From positions 62,001-126,000 of the forward strand of contig CAIOZF010000085.1 of NCBI GenBank assembly GCA_903862645.1: 64,000 nucleotides of DNA. Direction: 5' to 3'. The notes below the pieces were generated by a model. That model did no database searches. It was not told where the DNA came from and saw only the letters and a list, made by a program, of their open reading frames with translations. Each line of letters begins with the position of its first letter. The first letter of the stretch is position 1. The DNA is from an uncultured Gammaproteobacteria bacterium (GTDB lineage Bacteria; Pseudomonadota; Gammaproteobacteria; Pseudomonadales; Pseudohongiellaceae). This document shows, in pieces, positions 52,808 through 61,522 of the stretch. Made by a program: the position numbers and the translations under genes.

Positions 52808-54427
52808 TCAGAACCTCTCTGCACTCGCCCTCTGCCAATCCTCGGCATAGGGTTCTGGAATGCTCTCGTGTAGGAGTTGGCCCTCACGCAGCAGCGTGTA
52901 GATCTGATCGAAGTGTTTCAGCTCCATGTCGACGCGTTGGAACAGATCGCTGGCCTTGAGGTCGGTCGGGTCGTCGTAGCCCATGGCGCCGCACAACTCC
53001 AGGAATGCGTGCACGGTGCCATGCTGATAGTGGGCGACACGTTTGGATTTGTCCTCGATGTCGACGGCTCTGCCGCGCACCGGGTCCTGGGTGGCGATGC
53101 CGGTCGGACATTTGTTGGTATTGCAGACCTTGGACTGCACGCAGCCCAGCGCCAGCATCATCGAGCGGGCGGCGTTCACAGTGTCGGCACCGACCGCGAT
53201 CTTGCTCAGCATGTCGAAACCGCTCGCGGTTTTGCCGGCGCTGATGATGCGGATGTGCTGGCGCAGTCCGGCGCCTCGCAGGACCTGGTCAACGAAGTAG
53301 GTTGCCTCCAGACAGGGCAGCCCCAGCCGGTTGGAGAACTCCACGGGAGCGGCGCCGGTGCCGCCCTCCGCGCCATCGACGGTGATAAAGTCGGGCAGTA
53401 TTCCTGTGCTCAACATCCCCTTGACGATGCTCATGAACTCACTCTTCTTGCCTATGCACAGTTTGAAACCGGTGGGCTTGCCACCGCTGAGATCGCGCAG
53501 GCGTTGCACAAAATTGAGCAAGCCAACAGGGCTGTCGAACTCAGGGTGGTTCGCGGGCGAGTTCACGGTTTTGCCGACCTCGACCAGCCGAATGAGCGCG
53601 ATCTCCTTCGTCACTTTGGCGCCTGGCAGCACGCCGCCGTGAGAGGGCTTGGCGCCCTGGGAGAGCTTGATCTCAATCATCTTCACCTGTTCGTCGCTGG
53701 CATTGCCGGCGAAGGCCGTATCGTTGAATGTGCCATCCAGATTGCGGCAACCGAAGTAGCCTGTGCCGATCTGCCAGATCAGGTCGCCACCATGTTGTCG
53801 GTGATAAGTACTGATGCTGCCCTCCCCGGTATTGTGCGCGAACTTGCCGATAGCGGCGCCTTTGTTGAGAGCACTGATGGCGTTGCCACTGAGGGCGCCG
53901 AAGCTCATGGCTGAGATGTTTAACAGCGAAGCGCTGTAGGGTTTGGTGCATTGCGGTCCGCCGAACAAGACGCGGGATTTCTCTGGTGGCACCTCGGTGG
54001 CTCTGATGGAGTGAAATACCATGAGGTAGCCCTGCTCCATCAGATTCTGTTCGGTTCCGAAGGGCAGTGTGTCATTGACGTTTTTCGCCCGGCGGTAGAT
54101 GAGGTCGCGTGCCTCGCGGTTGAACGGCGCCTCCTCCAGATTGCTGGCGATGAAGTACTGACGGATCTCCGGGCGAATGCTCTCGAACAGATAGCGCAGG
54201 TTCGCCAATACCGGGTAGTTGCGGCGCAGGTTGCTCTCGCTGGAGTACAGGTCGCGCATGCCAATAGCGACGTACACCACCGCCAGCAGGAACAGTGTCA
54301 GCAGCGCCGGGTGTTCGCTCAGCTCGGCAGGCGTGACATTCCAGTCGGTGGCGGACATCAGCAGCCAGCAACTCAGAGGCAACCAGACGAGGCTGACAAT
54401 CCAGAAGAAACGCACGGCGGGAGTCAT
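52808..54427 (-). CDS. Membrane-anchored FMN-binding glutamate-synthase-like protein
   Basis: The 539-residue protein has two N-terminal helices (FFWIVSLVWLPLSCWLLMS and LLTLFLLAVVYVAIGM) and then the FMN barrel of glutamate synthase: MSFGALSGNAISALNKGAAI, KPSHGGVLPGAKV, TVDGAEGGTGAAP and the 3Fe-4S cysteines in GCVQSKVCNTNKCPTGIATQ. It lacks the amidotransferase and the other domains of GltB, so it is not a full glutamate synthase. Its reaction is unknown. It probably works at the inner membrane. Confidence 0.9.
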   Translation of the reverse strand: MTPAVRFFWIVSLVWLPLSCWLLMSATDWNVTPAELSEHPALLTLFLLAVVYVAIGMRDLYSSESNLRRNYPVLANLRYLFESIRPEIRQYFIASNLEEAPFNREARDLIYRRAKNVNDTLPFGTEQNLMEQGYLMVFHSIRATEVPPEKSRVLFGGPQCTKPYSASLLNISAMSFGALSGNAISALNKGAAIGKFAHNTGEGSISTYHRQHGGDLIWQIGTGYFGCRNLDGTFNDTAFAGNASDEQVKMIEIKLSQGAKPSHGGVLPGAKVTKEIALIRLVEVGKTVNSPANHPEFDSPVGLLNFVQRLRDLSGGKPTGFKLCIGKKSEFMSIVKGMLSTGILPDFITVDGAEGGTGAAPVEFSNRLGLPCLEATYFVDQVLRGAGLRQHIRIISAGKTASGFDMLSKIAVGADTVNAARSMMLALGCVQSKVCNTNKCPTGIATQDPVRGRAVDIEDKSKRVAHYQHGTVHAFLELCGAMGYDDPTDLKASDLFQRVDMELKHFDQIYTLLREGQLLHESIPEPYAEDWQRASAERF

Positions 54428-54465
54428 AGGTGGAACGTTCCTGTGAGAGAGGCGGTTTGTTGTTG

Positions 54466-54870
54466 TTATAGACGCAGTAGCAGCGTTGCCGAGGCTTTGG
54501 TATCTGTCTTGCCTCTCCCTATCAGCACCTTGGATTGGTTCCTCACCTTTATGGCAAAGCTCATGGAAAGATTTTCCGTGAGGTCGAACTGGATCGAGAT
54601 TTCCGAGCGGGTGATGTTGGTTTCGACGCGCATGATGGCTCTATGGAAGTCATCTGCAGGCGTTCCGGATGTGAGGATACCGGCATCGATCGTGTAACTC
54701 CACTCCATATTCGGGCGATTGTGCCGCAGCATGTGTCAATGTTGTCGGTCGCACTCAAAACACCATACCAGCGCTGCGCGGCCAGCACGTCGTCTTTTGA
54801 CGAACGGAACCCGCCCAGTGAGAGCCAGGAGAAGGGCTGATACGCGAGGCTGTCTAACAGTGATTCGCAT
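54466..54870 (-). pseudogene. Frameshifted remnant, perhaps of an outer-membrane protein (DUF481-like end)
   Basis: One frame ends MEWSYTIDAGILTSG..., then ISIQFDLTENLSMSFAIKVR and GKTDTKASATLLLRL. This resembles the final strands of DUF481-type barrels (L..NLS....V...S....G.KTDT...LVY.F). Just upstream, protein-like sequence (YQPFSWLSLGGFRSS, QRWYGVLSATDN) continues in another frame, so a frameshift near 54735 is likely. No intact start is seen. The family call is tentative. Confidence 0.4.
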
Positions 54871-54952
54871 GGAGTGTCATGCTTTGGTGTCGATTTCGCG
54901 GCATTCGACAAGCCTGAAAAAGGAATAACCAATGCTGATCTAAAAGGGTGCA

Positions 54953-55084
54953 GCCCCTGTCCCGAAGCCTTTCTGGGGGAGACAGGCTCAGGACGGGGGC
55001 CACCTGACAATCGGTGCTGGAAAGCAGTCGATGGGTCAGTTCGGGCGAACGCCGCTTGAATCGCGAGCAGCGCTCGCTCCCACA
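54953..55084. repeat. Inverted repeat and REP unit before ridA
   Basis: GCCCCTGTCC (54953-54962) and GGACGGGGGC (54991-55000) are inverted with one mismatch. At 55061-55084 TCGCGAGCAGCGCTCGCTCC continues CACA, a variant unit of the GGGAGC family. This repeat-rich stretch separates the decayed barrel gene from the RidA gene. Confidence 0.6.
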
Positions 55085-55089
55085 GGCGG

Positions 55090-55566
55090 CTATTGAGGGA
55101 CACGAGCTGCGCGGATCTCGATCTCGACCAGCCAGCCATCCACCACAAGGCCTGCGATCTCTACGACAGAGCGCACTGGCTTCATCGGGTTTGCGTCCGT
55201 TCCGAAGAATTTCTGGAAGCCGCGGTTGAAGCCTGCAAAGTCGAACGTGCCATCCGCACCGGCCACGCCGAAGACACGGACCTGCACGATGTCTGACATC
55301 GACCAGCCCTGGGCTTCCAAGGAGGCTTTGAATTTCTCGAAGGTGTTGGTGGTCTGCTGCTCCATGTCGCCATAGGTGCCGTCAGCCTGGGGTGAGGCGC
55401 CGGCGCCGCTCAGGTACAGAGTCTCAGCACCGGCGGGAATGCTGATGGAGTTGTAGAACATGCGGCCCTCGCCTTCGCGCACGATTTCCTGCGCGCTGGT
55501 CGTCATGGCGAATGACCCTGCCAGCAGGGCAGAGGTCAGTGAAAGCATCTGGATGAATTTCGACAT
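55090..55566 (-). CDS. Exported RidA-family imine/enamine deaminase
   Basis: The ATG at 55566 gives a signal peptide (FIQMLSLTSALLAGSFAMTTSAQ), unusual for RidA, which is mostly cytoplasmic. The core has TLYLSGAGASPQADGTY, FEKFKASLEAQGWSMSDIVQVRVF and PVRSVVEIAGLVVDGWLVEIE, where the conserved Arg that binds the substrate carboxylate is present. RidA enzymes hydrolyse reactive imines made by amino-acid-oxidising enzymes. It lies downstream of a cytochrome c gene and near an exported flavin amine oxidase, which gives it an obvious job in the periplasm. Confidence 0.87.
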   Translation of the reverse strand: MSKFIQMLSLTSALLAGSFAMTTSAQEIVREGEGRMFYNSISIPAGAETLYLSGAGASPQADGTYGDMEQQTTNTFEKFKASLEAQGWSMSDIVQVRVFGVAGADGTFDFAGFNRGFQKFFGTDANPMKPVRSVVEIAGLVVDGWLVEIEIRAARVPQ

Positions 55567-55621
55567 AATCGGTGTCCTCTCGGTCTTGTAAACGGTTGAC
55601 AAAACCACTGCGTTACCTGGT

Positions 55622-56251
55622 TCAGCGTCTCAGGGTGTTGATATAGCTCACCACATCGGTTATCGCCTGCTCGTCACGCAGTCCGGCAGCCATGGCGCGC
55701 ATGGGCGCACCGAAGGTATCAAGCGGATCGGTGCCGCGGTAGCCGGCTTTAAAGTTCTTCAGTTGGGTGACCATGTACCAGTCATTCTGTCCGCGCAGAG
55801 CGGGTGCATTCATGGCCTCGTTGCCCTGGCCATCGGCACCGTGACAGGTGGCGCAGGCCTGATAGAGCTGGCGGCCGTTATCGGCATTGCCATTGGTCAG
55901 GGTCGGGACTGCCGGTTTGTATTCCCAGGTGGCAGCCCAATCGATAATGTCGGCGATATTGGCGTCGGTCAGGATGGCGGCCATCGGCTGCATTTCCAGA
56001 CCTTGTGTGTCATCGGGGTGCGTGCCGCGTCCGCCGGCCCGAAACAGTTCGAGCTGTCTTTGCAGATACCATGGCTCCATACCTGCTAGTCGTGGCGCCT
56101 GAATGCCTTCACTGCCCATGCCATCAGTGCCGTGGCAGGTAAAACAAAAGCGGTGATTAACCGGCTCGTGAGGTGCGGCTGCCCATGTGGTCGACGAGAC
56201 TGCTGCCGTGGTGGCAATAGCTAGCAACATGGCTAAAACATGACGCGTCAT
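55622..56251 (-). CDS. Dihaem cytochrome c4-like protein
   Basis: The 209-residue exported protein has two homologous class-I haem domains: CFTCH at residues 36-40 and CATCH near 132, each followed by G.DG.G. Met ligands are likely in LEMQPMAAIL and FGAPMRAMAAGL. The two-domain layout matches cytochrome c4 carriers, which pass electrons to terminal oxidases. It is 55 bp upstream of ridA and is separated from the TonB-receptor gene by a terminator. It is a plausible acceptor for the periplasmic amine oxidase. Confidence 0.9.
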   Translation of the reverse strand: MTRHVLAMLLAIATTAAVSSTTWAAAPHEPVNHRFCFTCHGTDGMGSEGIQAPRLAGMEPWYLQRQLELFRAGGRGTHPDDTQGLEMQPMAAILTDANIADIIDWAATWEYKPAVPTLTNGNADNGRQLYQACATCHGADGQGNEAMNAPALRGQNDWYMVTQLKNFKAGYRGTDPLDTFGAPMRAMAAGLRDEQAITDVVSYINTLRR

Positions 56252-56268
56252 AAGATGTATTCTCCGGG

Positions 56269-56298
56269 TAAAAAAGGGGTGCCGTACACGGCACCCCT
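56269..56298 (-). terminator. Terminator after the TonB-receptor gene
   Basis: AGGGGTGCCGT (56275-56285) and ACGGCACCCCT (56288-56298) form an exact 11-bp stem with a 2-nt centre. On the minus strand it is followed by six T. It would end the receptor transcript before the cytochrome-ridA pair. Confidence 0.92.
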
Positions 56299-56322
56299 CT
56301 CATTGGCTGACGTTCCTTCTAC

Positions 56323-58866
56323 TTAGATGTCCATCTTGAAACGTGCGTACCAGAAGGCACCGTTCGGGCTGAACCCAGCGTTCGTCACGTACTTGTTGCT
56401 GGTAGAGCCGATGATGTCGACAGGGCGAACCTTCTCCGGCATGGTATTGAGGATGTTATCCGCGCCGATGATTAAAGTGTAACGATCGCGGAACGTGTAA
56501 GCAGCCTCGCCGCCGAAGATCACTTCGGAACCTACCCAGTAATCGCGTGCCGGTACTGCGTTGGCGGGTACTGAGAAGTACTCGTCGTAGTAGTTGGCCT
56601 GCAGGGTGAAGCGCCAGTCAGTGATTGTGTGGTTGACGCGGAAGTTGCCACGGTTGGCAGGAATTCCGCTTTCCAGATCAGCAACGTTGGCGCGGGTCAG
56701 CAGGCCTGGCGTGAAGCTGTCCAGTTGCTGCTTGGTCCATGCCCAGGAGGCGGCCAGTTCAGTGCGGCCGAAGTCGTTCCAGTCCATCGCATACGACCCA
56801 ACCAGTTCAACACCCTCGTTGGTGGTGGACATGTCGTTGGTGTAGTAGTTGAACGACACGATGCTGCGCGCGCCGGAGATGCCTGAGGCTTCCAGTTGCT
56901 GTGCAATGGCTTCGGTGATGTCAAAGGTCGCAGAGTTCAGGATGCGGTCACGCAGATCGATGCGGAAGTAATCCAGCGTCAGGTCCAGACCGCCGATTTC
57001 GGTGGCCACACCGATACTGAAGTTGCGGGATTTCTCCGGGGTCAGTTCCGCACCACCAAACCGCTGTGATATCGGGTTGGTAGGAGGAATCTGTCCCTGG
57101 GTCACCGGAATGCCATCCACAGTACCAGTGCTGATGTTGGAGATGTTGGCCTGGCCGGGTGATGGAGCACGGAAGCCGGTGCTGATCGTGCTGCGGAGAT
57201 TGGTGGTGTCTGTCAGCGCATAGCGTGCGGTCAGCTTGCCATTGGTGGTACCGCCGAAGGTGTTGTAGAAGTCTTCGTAGCGGATTGCAGCACCGAGCAA
57301 CAGTCTTTCCGTTGCGTCCGCTTCCAGGTCGGCATAGATACTCCAGTTCTTGCGGTCCCAGCTGCCCTGCTGATCAGGACCGAATCCTTGGAAGCCGTCG
57401 GAGCCCACGCCCAGGCCCAGGTTGGCATACGGGCCAATCCGGTAAGAGTCCTGGTCCTTGGAGGCCACTTTGAAGATCTCACGACGCCATTCCAGACCGT
57501 ACGCAACGTTCAGCGGTGAATACAGACCCACTTCGAAAGCCTTCGACAGGTCCAGGTTGAGGTTGTTCTCGATGGTGGTGTAGATACCTGGAGAGAAGCT
57601 GGTGGGAGAATCTGGTCCCATGGATGGGTTGGTGGTGTTGGAGATGAAGTAAGTGATCTCCGAGAAGCCATTGCCCAAGCTCAGGTCGAAGGTGGTGCCG
57701 TCATCCAGCTCACCCTTGATGCCGGTGGTATTGGACATGTCGCGTACCTGGCCGCCGAAGTCTGGCGTGTAACCACCTGGGAACTTCTCAAGGAAGGTAA
57801 AGCACTGAGGATCGGCCAGGCCTGCCTGGGCAGCTGCCACGGAGCTGGTCACTTTGGTCACTGGATTAACGCCGCGCGGGATAGTCGGGCAGGTGGTGCC
57901 TGTGCCTGGCGTCAAATCGATCATGAGCTGGTTGGCGCCACGGGTGAATACGCCGCTGCGGTTTTCCGGGTTGCGGTAGAAGAAGCCAAGGTCGACGTCC
58001 TTCTCGCTATAGCCGCCGAAGGAGTACAGCGTCTGGTCGCCGCCCAGATCAACGCCGATGTTCGCGAACAGGTTGATGATCTGGGTGTCCGGCAGGCCCT
58101 GGTGCTGGGCATTGACGCGTACTACCTTGTTGCCGTTGTTGATCAGTGTTTGAGCATCGCCGCGCTGGATGCTGCGGTCGCTGCGCTTCTGGTTGGTCAT
58201 GTCCATACTGAGGCTGGCGAAACCGGTGTCACCGAGCGGCAGGCCGAGGTTGGCTGCCATGTAATTCAGCTGACCGTCATCAGTCTCGGTGTACATGCCG
58301 GTTTTGGTTTCGATTGACAGACCTTCACTGTTTTCCTTGAGCATGAAGTTGATTACGCCGGCGATGGCGTCGGAACCGTACTGAGCCGCAGAGCCGTCAC
58401 GCAGCACTTCCACCTGACGCAGGGCAATGGTTGGAATCTGGGCGATGTCCGGGAAGTGCGTCCCTTCGCGACCGAATTGTACTGCTGCAGAGCGGTGACG
58501 ACGCTTGCCGTTCACTAGAACCAGCGTGTCGTCAGCGGGAAGGCCGCGCAATGTGGCAGGGCGCACCAGGCTGTTGGAGTCGTTGATGTCCTGAGTGTCT
58601 ACGTTGAAGGTTGGCACCAGGTTGCGCAGCAGGTCGTTGATGTCCGCCGTGCCTTGATCCTGGAAGTCTGTTGCTGAGAACACATCGACCGGAGCTGCGG
58701 AGTCGAGCGCTGTTCTGGGTGCACGGCGTGAACCGGTTACCACAACTTCTTCGATGTCCGCACCCTGACCCGGGGCTTGCGCCATGGCAACAGGTGCGGT
58801 GGTGGCGGCGATTGAACCCAGCAGGGCTGCAACCGACGACATGGTCAGCAGGTTTGAAATTTTCAT
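56323..58866 (-). CDS. TonB-dependent outer-membrane receptor
   Basis: The 847-residue protein has a signal peptide ending AMAQ, then IEEVVVTGSRRAPRT, a TonB-box-like start of the plug, and plug motifs TLRGLPADDTLVLVNGKRRH and RDGSAAQYGSDAIAGVINF. The barrel ends GAFWYARFKMDI with the usual aromatic pattern. The substrate is unknown. Its neighbours (amine oxidase, RidA, cytochrome, CadC-like regulator) suggest an amine, amino acid or peptide. The upstream gap has an inverted repeat sharing a motif with the oxidase promoter region. Confidence 0.9.
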   Translation of the reverse strand: MKISNLLTMSSVAALLGSIAATTAPVAMAQAPGQGADIEEVVVTGSRRAPRTALDSAAPVDVFSATDFQDQGTADINDLLRNLVPTFNVDTQDINDSNSLVRPATLRGLPADDTLVLVNGKRRHRSAAVQFGREGTHFPDIAQIPTIALRQVEVLRDGSAAQYGSDAIAGVINFMLKENSEGLSIETKTGMYTETDDGQLNYMAANLGLPLGDTGFASLSMDMTNQKRSDRSIQRGDAQTLINNGNKVVRVNAQHQGLPDTQIINLFANIGVDLGGDQTLYSFGGYSEKDVDLGFFYRNPENRSGVFTRGANQLMIDLTPGTGTTCPTIPRGVNPVTKVTSSVAAAQAGLADPQCFTFLEKFPGGYTPDFGGQVRDMSNTTGIKGELDDGTTFDLSLGNGFSEITYFISNTTNPSMGPDSPTSFSPGIYTTIENNLNLDLSKAFEVGLYSPLNVAYGLEWRREIFKVASKDQDSYRIGPYANLGLGVGSDGFQGFGPDQQGSWDRKNWSIYADLEADATERLLLGAAIRYEDFYNTFGGTTNGKLTARYALTDTTNLRSTISTGFRAPSPGQANISNISTGTVDGIPVTQGQIPPTNPISQRFGGAELTPEKSRNFSIGVATEIGGLDLTLDYFRIDLRDRILNSATFDITEAIAQQLEASGISGARSIVSFNYYTNDMSTTNEGVELVGSYAMDWNDFGRTELAASWAWTKQQLDSFTPGLLTRANVADLESGIPANRGNFRVNHTITDWRFTLQANYYDEYFSVPANAVPARDYWVGSEVIFGGEAAYTFRDRYTLIIGADNILNTMPEKVRPVDIIGSTSNKYVTNAGFSPNGAFWYARFKMDI

Positions 58867-59183
58867 AGTTCTATTCCCTTGTCTTCATTTTCTAGTTTAG
58901 CGAAGGATGGTTTCTAAATTACTTCAGTCCTGTACGGCAGCCCTTCTATGCAAGGTGGTCCTTGCAGGGACTTTGTAAACTCCAGTGGGTCGTGAAGTGG
59001 GTCAACAACATAGCGCTTCCAATTATCGCGAGAGGGGGCCGGGAAATCCTCCCCAAAACCTTCTGAATACCTCCTATAACTCTGGAAGGAGCTGATATAG
59101 GGGCGTGCAGACGGATTGGGCACTACTTGCCTTGCTGAATCATGAAATGCAGAAATCGAGAAGGCCGGAGCGATCTACGGCGA
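58867..59183. other. Upstream region of the TonB-receptor gene
   Basis: The 317-bp gap carries the inverted repeat described separately. ORF 58914-59123 (69 residues, proline- and arginine-rich) runs through it without a family match or good ribosome site, so I do not call it. Confidence 0.5.
58949..58966. promoter_or_regulatory. Inverted repeat TGCAAGG-TGGT-CCTTGCA
   Basis: The two 7-bp arms are exact. The left half reads GCAAGGTGGT, which differs by one base from GCAAAGTGGT in the gap before the amine-oxidase gene. It lies 83-100 bp upstream of the receptor ATG, a suitable place for an operator. Binding by the CadC-like regulator is an inference. Confidence 0.45.
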
Positions 59184-61278
59184 TCAATGCTGCAGTATGG
59201 CCAGCTTGCGGGAGCTCAGATCGGACCACTGTTCGGTAGTCCAGAGATTGTTGCGGGAAAGGAAGGTATTGCTCTCGTAGGCTTGACGAGAATTTTCGCT
59301 CAGCCCTACCCCGGTGACTGACTCGGTCGCCATGATCCCTTCCATTAGCTGACGCTGCCAGCTAATGCCGAGTCCCACTTCTTCCAGCATGGCCTGGTAG
59401 CGGGGGTCTTCCAGCACGGAATCGGGGAAATATTTCTCGGCGGCGTGAGTGACATTGAACAAGCGGCGTTTCTGGATTGCCGTCAGATTGCGCCAAAGCT
59501 TGATGCCTGTCTCGACATCACCCAGCATGAAGCTGAGGGCGCCCTTGTTGAAACCGAAATCACCTTCCCGGCTCATGATGTCCTGGTAGGCCTCATTGCC
59601 TAACGAGACTTTGCCACTGAGGAAGCCGATGACGGCCTCGCTGAAGTGGGCGAGAATGCCGTCGTTATCCACTTCACGCTGACGGTTCAGATAGCTCTCC
59701 GCTTGGCCGAAATCACCAGTCAGAGCAGAACTCGTCGCGACCGTTCCCAGAAAACCGATGTGATACGGGCGCTCCTGGAGCTGGCCTTTGGCGCCGAGCA
59801 ACATGGCGCGTGGCGGCTGAATGTTGTTGCGGTAGCTCCAGACCTCATCGGGAGAAATCTCGAAAGGGCCGACTTCGCCGGCGGCGTCGAGTAGTCTGCT
59901 GGCCTCGTCATACAGCCGTGCGCCGATCAGGAACAGCGCGTAGTGGGCTACTGCAAACTCCGGCGGATGGCCGGTGAGAATCTGCTCGCGCATCTGCATT
60001 TCCTGCTGAATCTGGTTGTTGCCACCCATGCGCAGACGTATTTCATTGAGAGAGCTGAGTACCTGGCTGTCTGGCGCTATACGGGAGACTTCGCGGTGGA
60101 TGTCGGCGATCAGCAGGCTCAGTTCTTCAATCCTGGCATCGCTGCTGTATACAGCCAGGTTGTTCGCGGCCGTGGCAGCGCCGTGGTAGGCGTTGAGGAA
60201 TTCGGGGTCCAGCTCGATGGCGGCCAAGTGATAGTCGATGGCGCGCTGGAAGTCTTCGGGGGCTGAACTGATTGTAGTAGAACTCGCCGCGCAGGAATTT
60301 CTCGTAGGCCAGTGCGTTGGTGGTGCCCCAGTCGAGCATCTCCGAACGTTCCTCTTCGTCGAGGTGAACGCTCAGGGCGCTGACTACATTGGAGACGATC
60401 TGATCCTGCACGCCAAACAGGTCCTGAATCGGAAAATCGAATTGGTCGGAATATTGATGGAGGCCGTCTCTGGTGCGGATCAGCTGGACTGTCACGCGCA
60501 GGCGACCCTCGGCGGACTGCACGCTGCCCTGCAGCACATGATCGGCGTTCAGGGTCTGGGCGCGTTCGATGGCCCGTTCCGCTGAACGATTGTCTTCCGG
60601 TTCATCGAGCCCGCGTCCGGGCGACAAGACTTCCAGGTGGCTCAGTTTGGAGAGGCCGTGCACCAGTGATTCGCGCAGTCCATCCGTGACGAACTTGTTG
60701 TCGGCGCTCGGTTCAAGGTCCACAAAAGGCAGCACGGCGAGACGCACAACTTCATCTTTATTGCTGGCCACCTGCTGAGCGGGCCACATTAGCACAGCCA
60801 GGAAGATGGCGGCGGCCGCCCCGCCGGCCATGATGCGTTTGTCCAGCAGTGCGCTGAAGCGCAGCTTCAGTGGAGAGATTTGTGTCACCTCCAGCGCTGG
60901 GACTTTTTCGGAAATCGCCTGCGCGCCCGCAATCGGGGCGGTCATGACCACCTCGGCGATCAGCGAGTAGCCACGCTTGGGAATCGTCCTTATATAAGTA
61001 GGATTGTGTGCATCGTCCCCGAGAGCGCTGCGCAGTTCTGCGATGGCCTTGTGGACGGCATGATCAGATGGAAACGAACCCTGCCAGAAACGGTTGAGCA
61101 ACTCCTCGTGACCGACCACCGCGCCAGCCTGCTCTGCAAGGTAATGAAGAACGTCCATGCTGCGGGGCGTCACTTTCACCTCGGTGCCGCCCTGAATCAG
61201 CGTGCAAGTGGTGAGCGATGCCTCCCAGTCTCCGATCTTTACTCTGCTTAATTTGTCTGACGCCACTGACTGTTTCAT
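59184..61278 (-). pseudogene. CadC-like winged-helix/TPR regulator, frameshifted
   Basis: Two overlapping frames make one protein of about 698 residues. Frame one (to about 60265) has an OmpR-type winged helix (PRSMDVLHYLAEQAGAVVGH, YIRTIPKRGYSLIAEV), one transmembrane helix (AAAAIFLAVLMW) and a TolB-N-like periplasmic domain. Frame two carries the TPR-like C-terminal part (AAIELDPEFLNAYHGAATAA). They join at a run of five G on the plus strand (60258-60262); removing one base restores the frame. It could be true decay, a phase-variable tract or a sequencing error. Such regulators sense periplasmic signals directly. Confidence 0.82.
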
Positions 61279-61358
61279 CCGGTTAGAAAATGATCGAGCA
61301 CACTTGCTGCAGATCGGCTTCAAGTAGATATGAGAACGTTTGAGAGGTCAAGGGAGCG

Positions 61359-61376
61359 GCAAAGTGGTGCAAAGTG
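61359..61376 (+). promoter_or_regulatory. Direct repeat GCAAAGTG-GT-GCAAAGTG
   Basis: Two exact 8-bp direct repeats with a 10-bp period lie in the 244-bp gap between the CadC-like gene and the divergent amine oxidase. Winged-helix regulators of the OmpR/CadC type bind direct repeats about one helical turn apart. The role is inferred. Confidence 0.5.
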
Positions 61377-61522
61377 CAGCTGTGAGGCTGGGGGCCCTGC
61401 TTTAGGAGGTTTTCAGAAGGATTTTGGGAGGACTTTCCGAGTGTCGATCGCAATAATTCAATAGCCCTGACACCCTGGCTTGAGGTGGGTATCAGTACCA
61501 TTCGTCAAAGAGGATCAAGCAA

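Noticed and set aside
52877-53914. 345-aa plus-strand ORF opposite the glutamate-synthase-like gene
   Set aside because: Antisense shadow; FMN and Fe-S motifs are on the minus strand.
58914-59123. 69-aa minus-strand ORF upstream of the TonB receptor
   Set aside because: No family likeness, no clear ribosome site, and it overlaps a probable operator.
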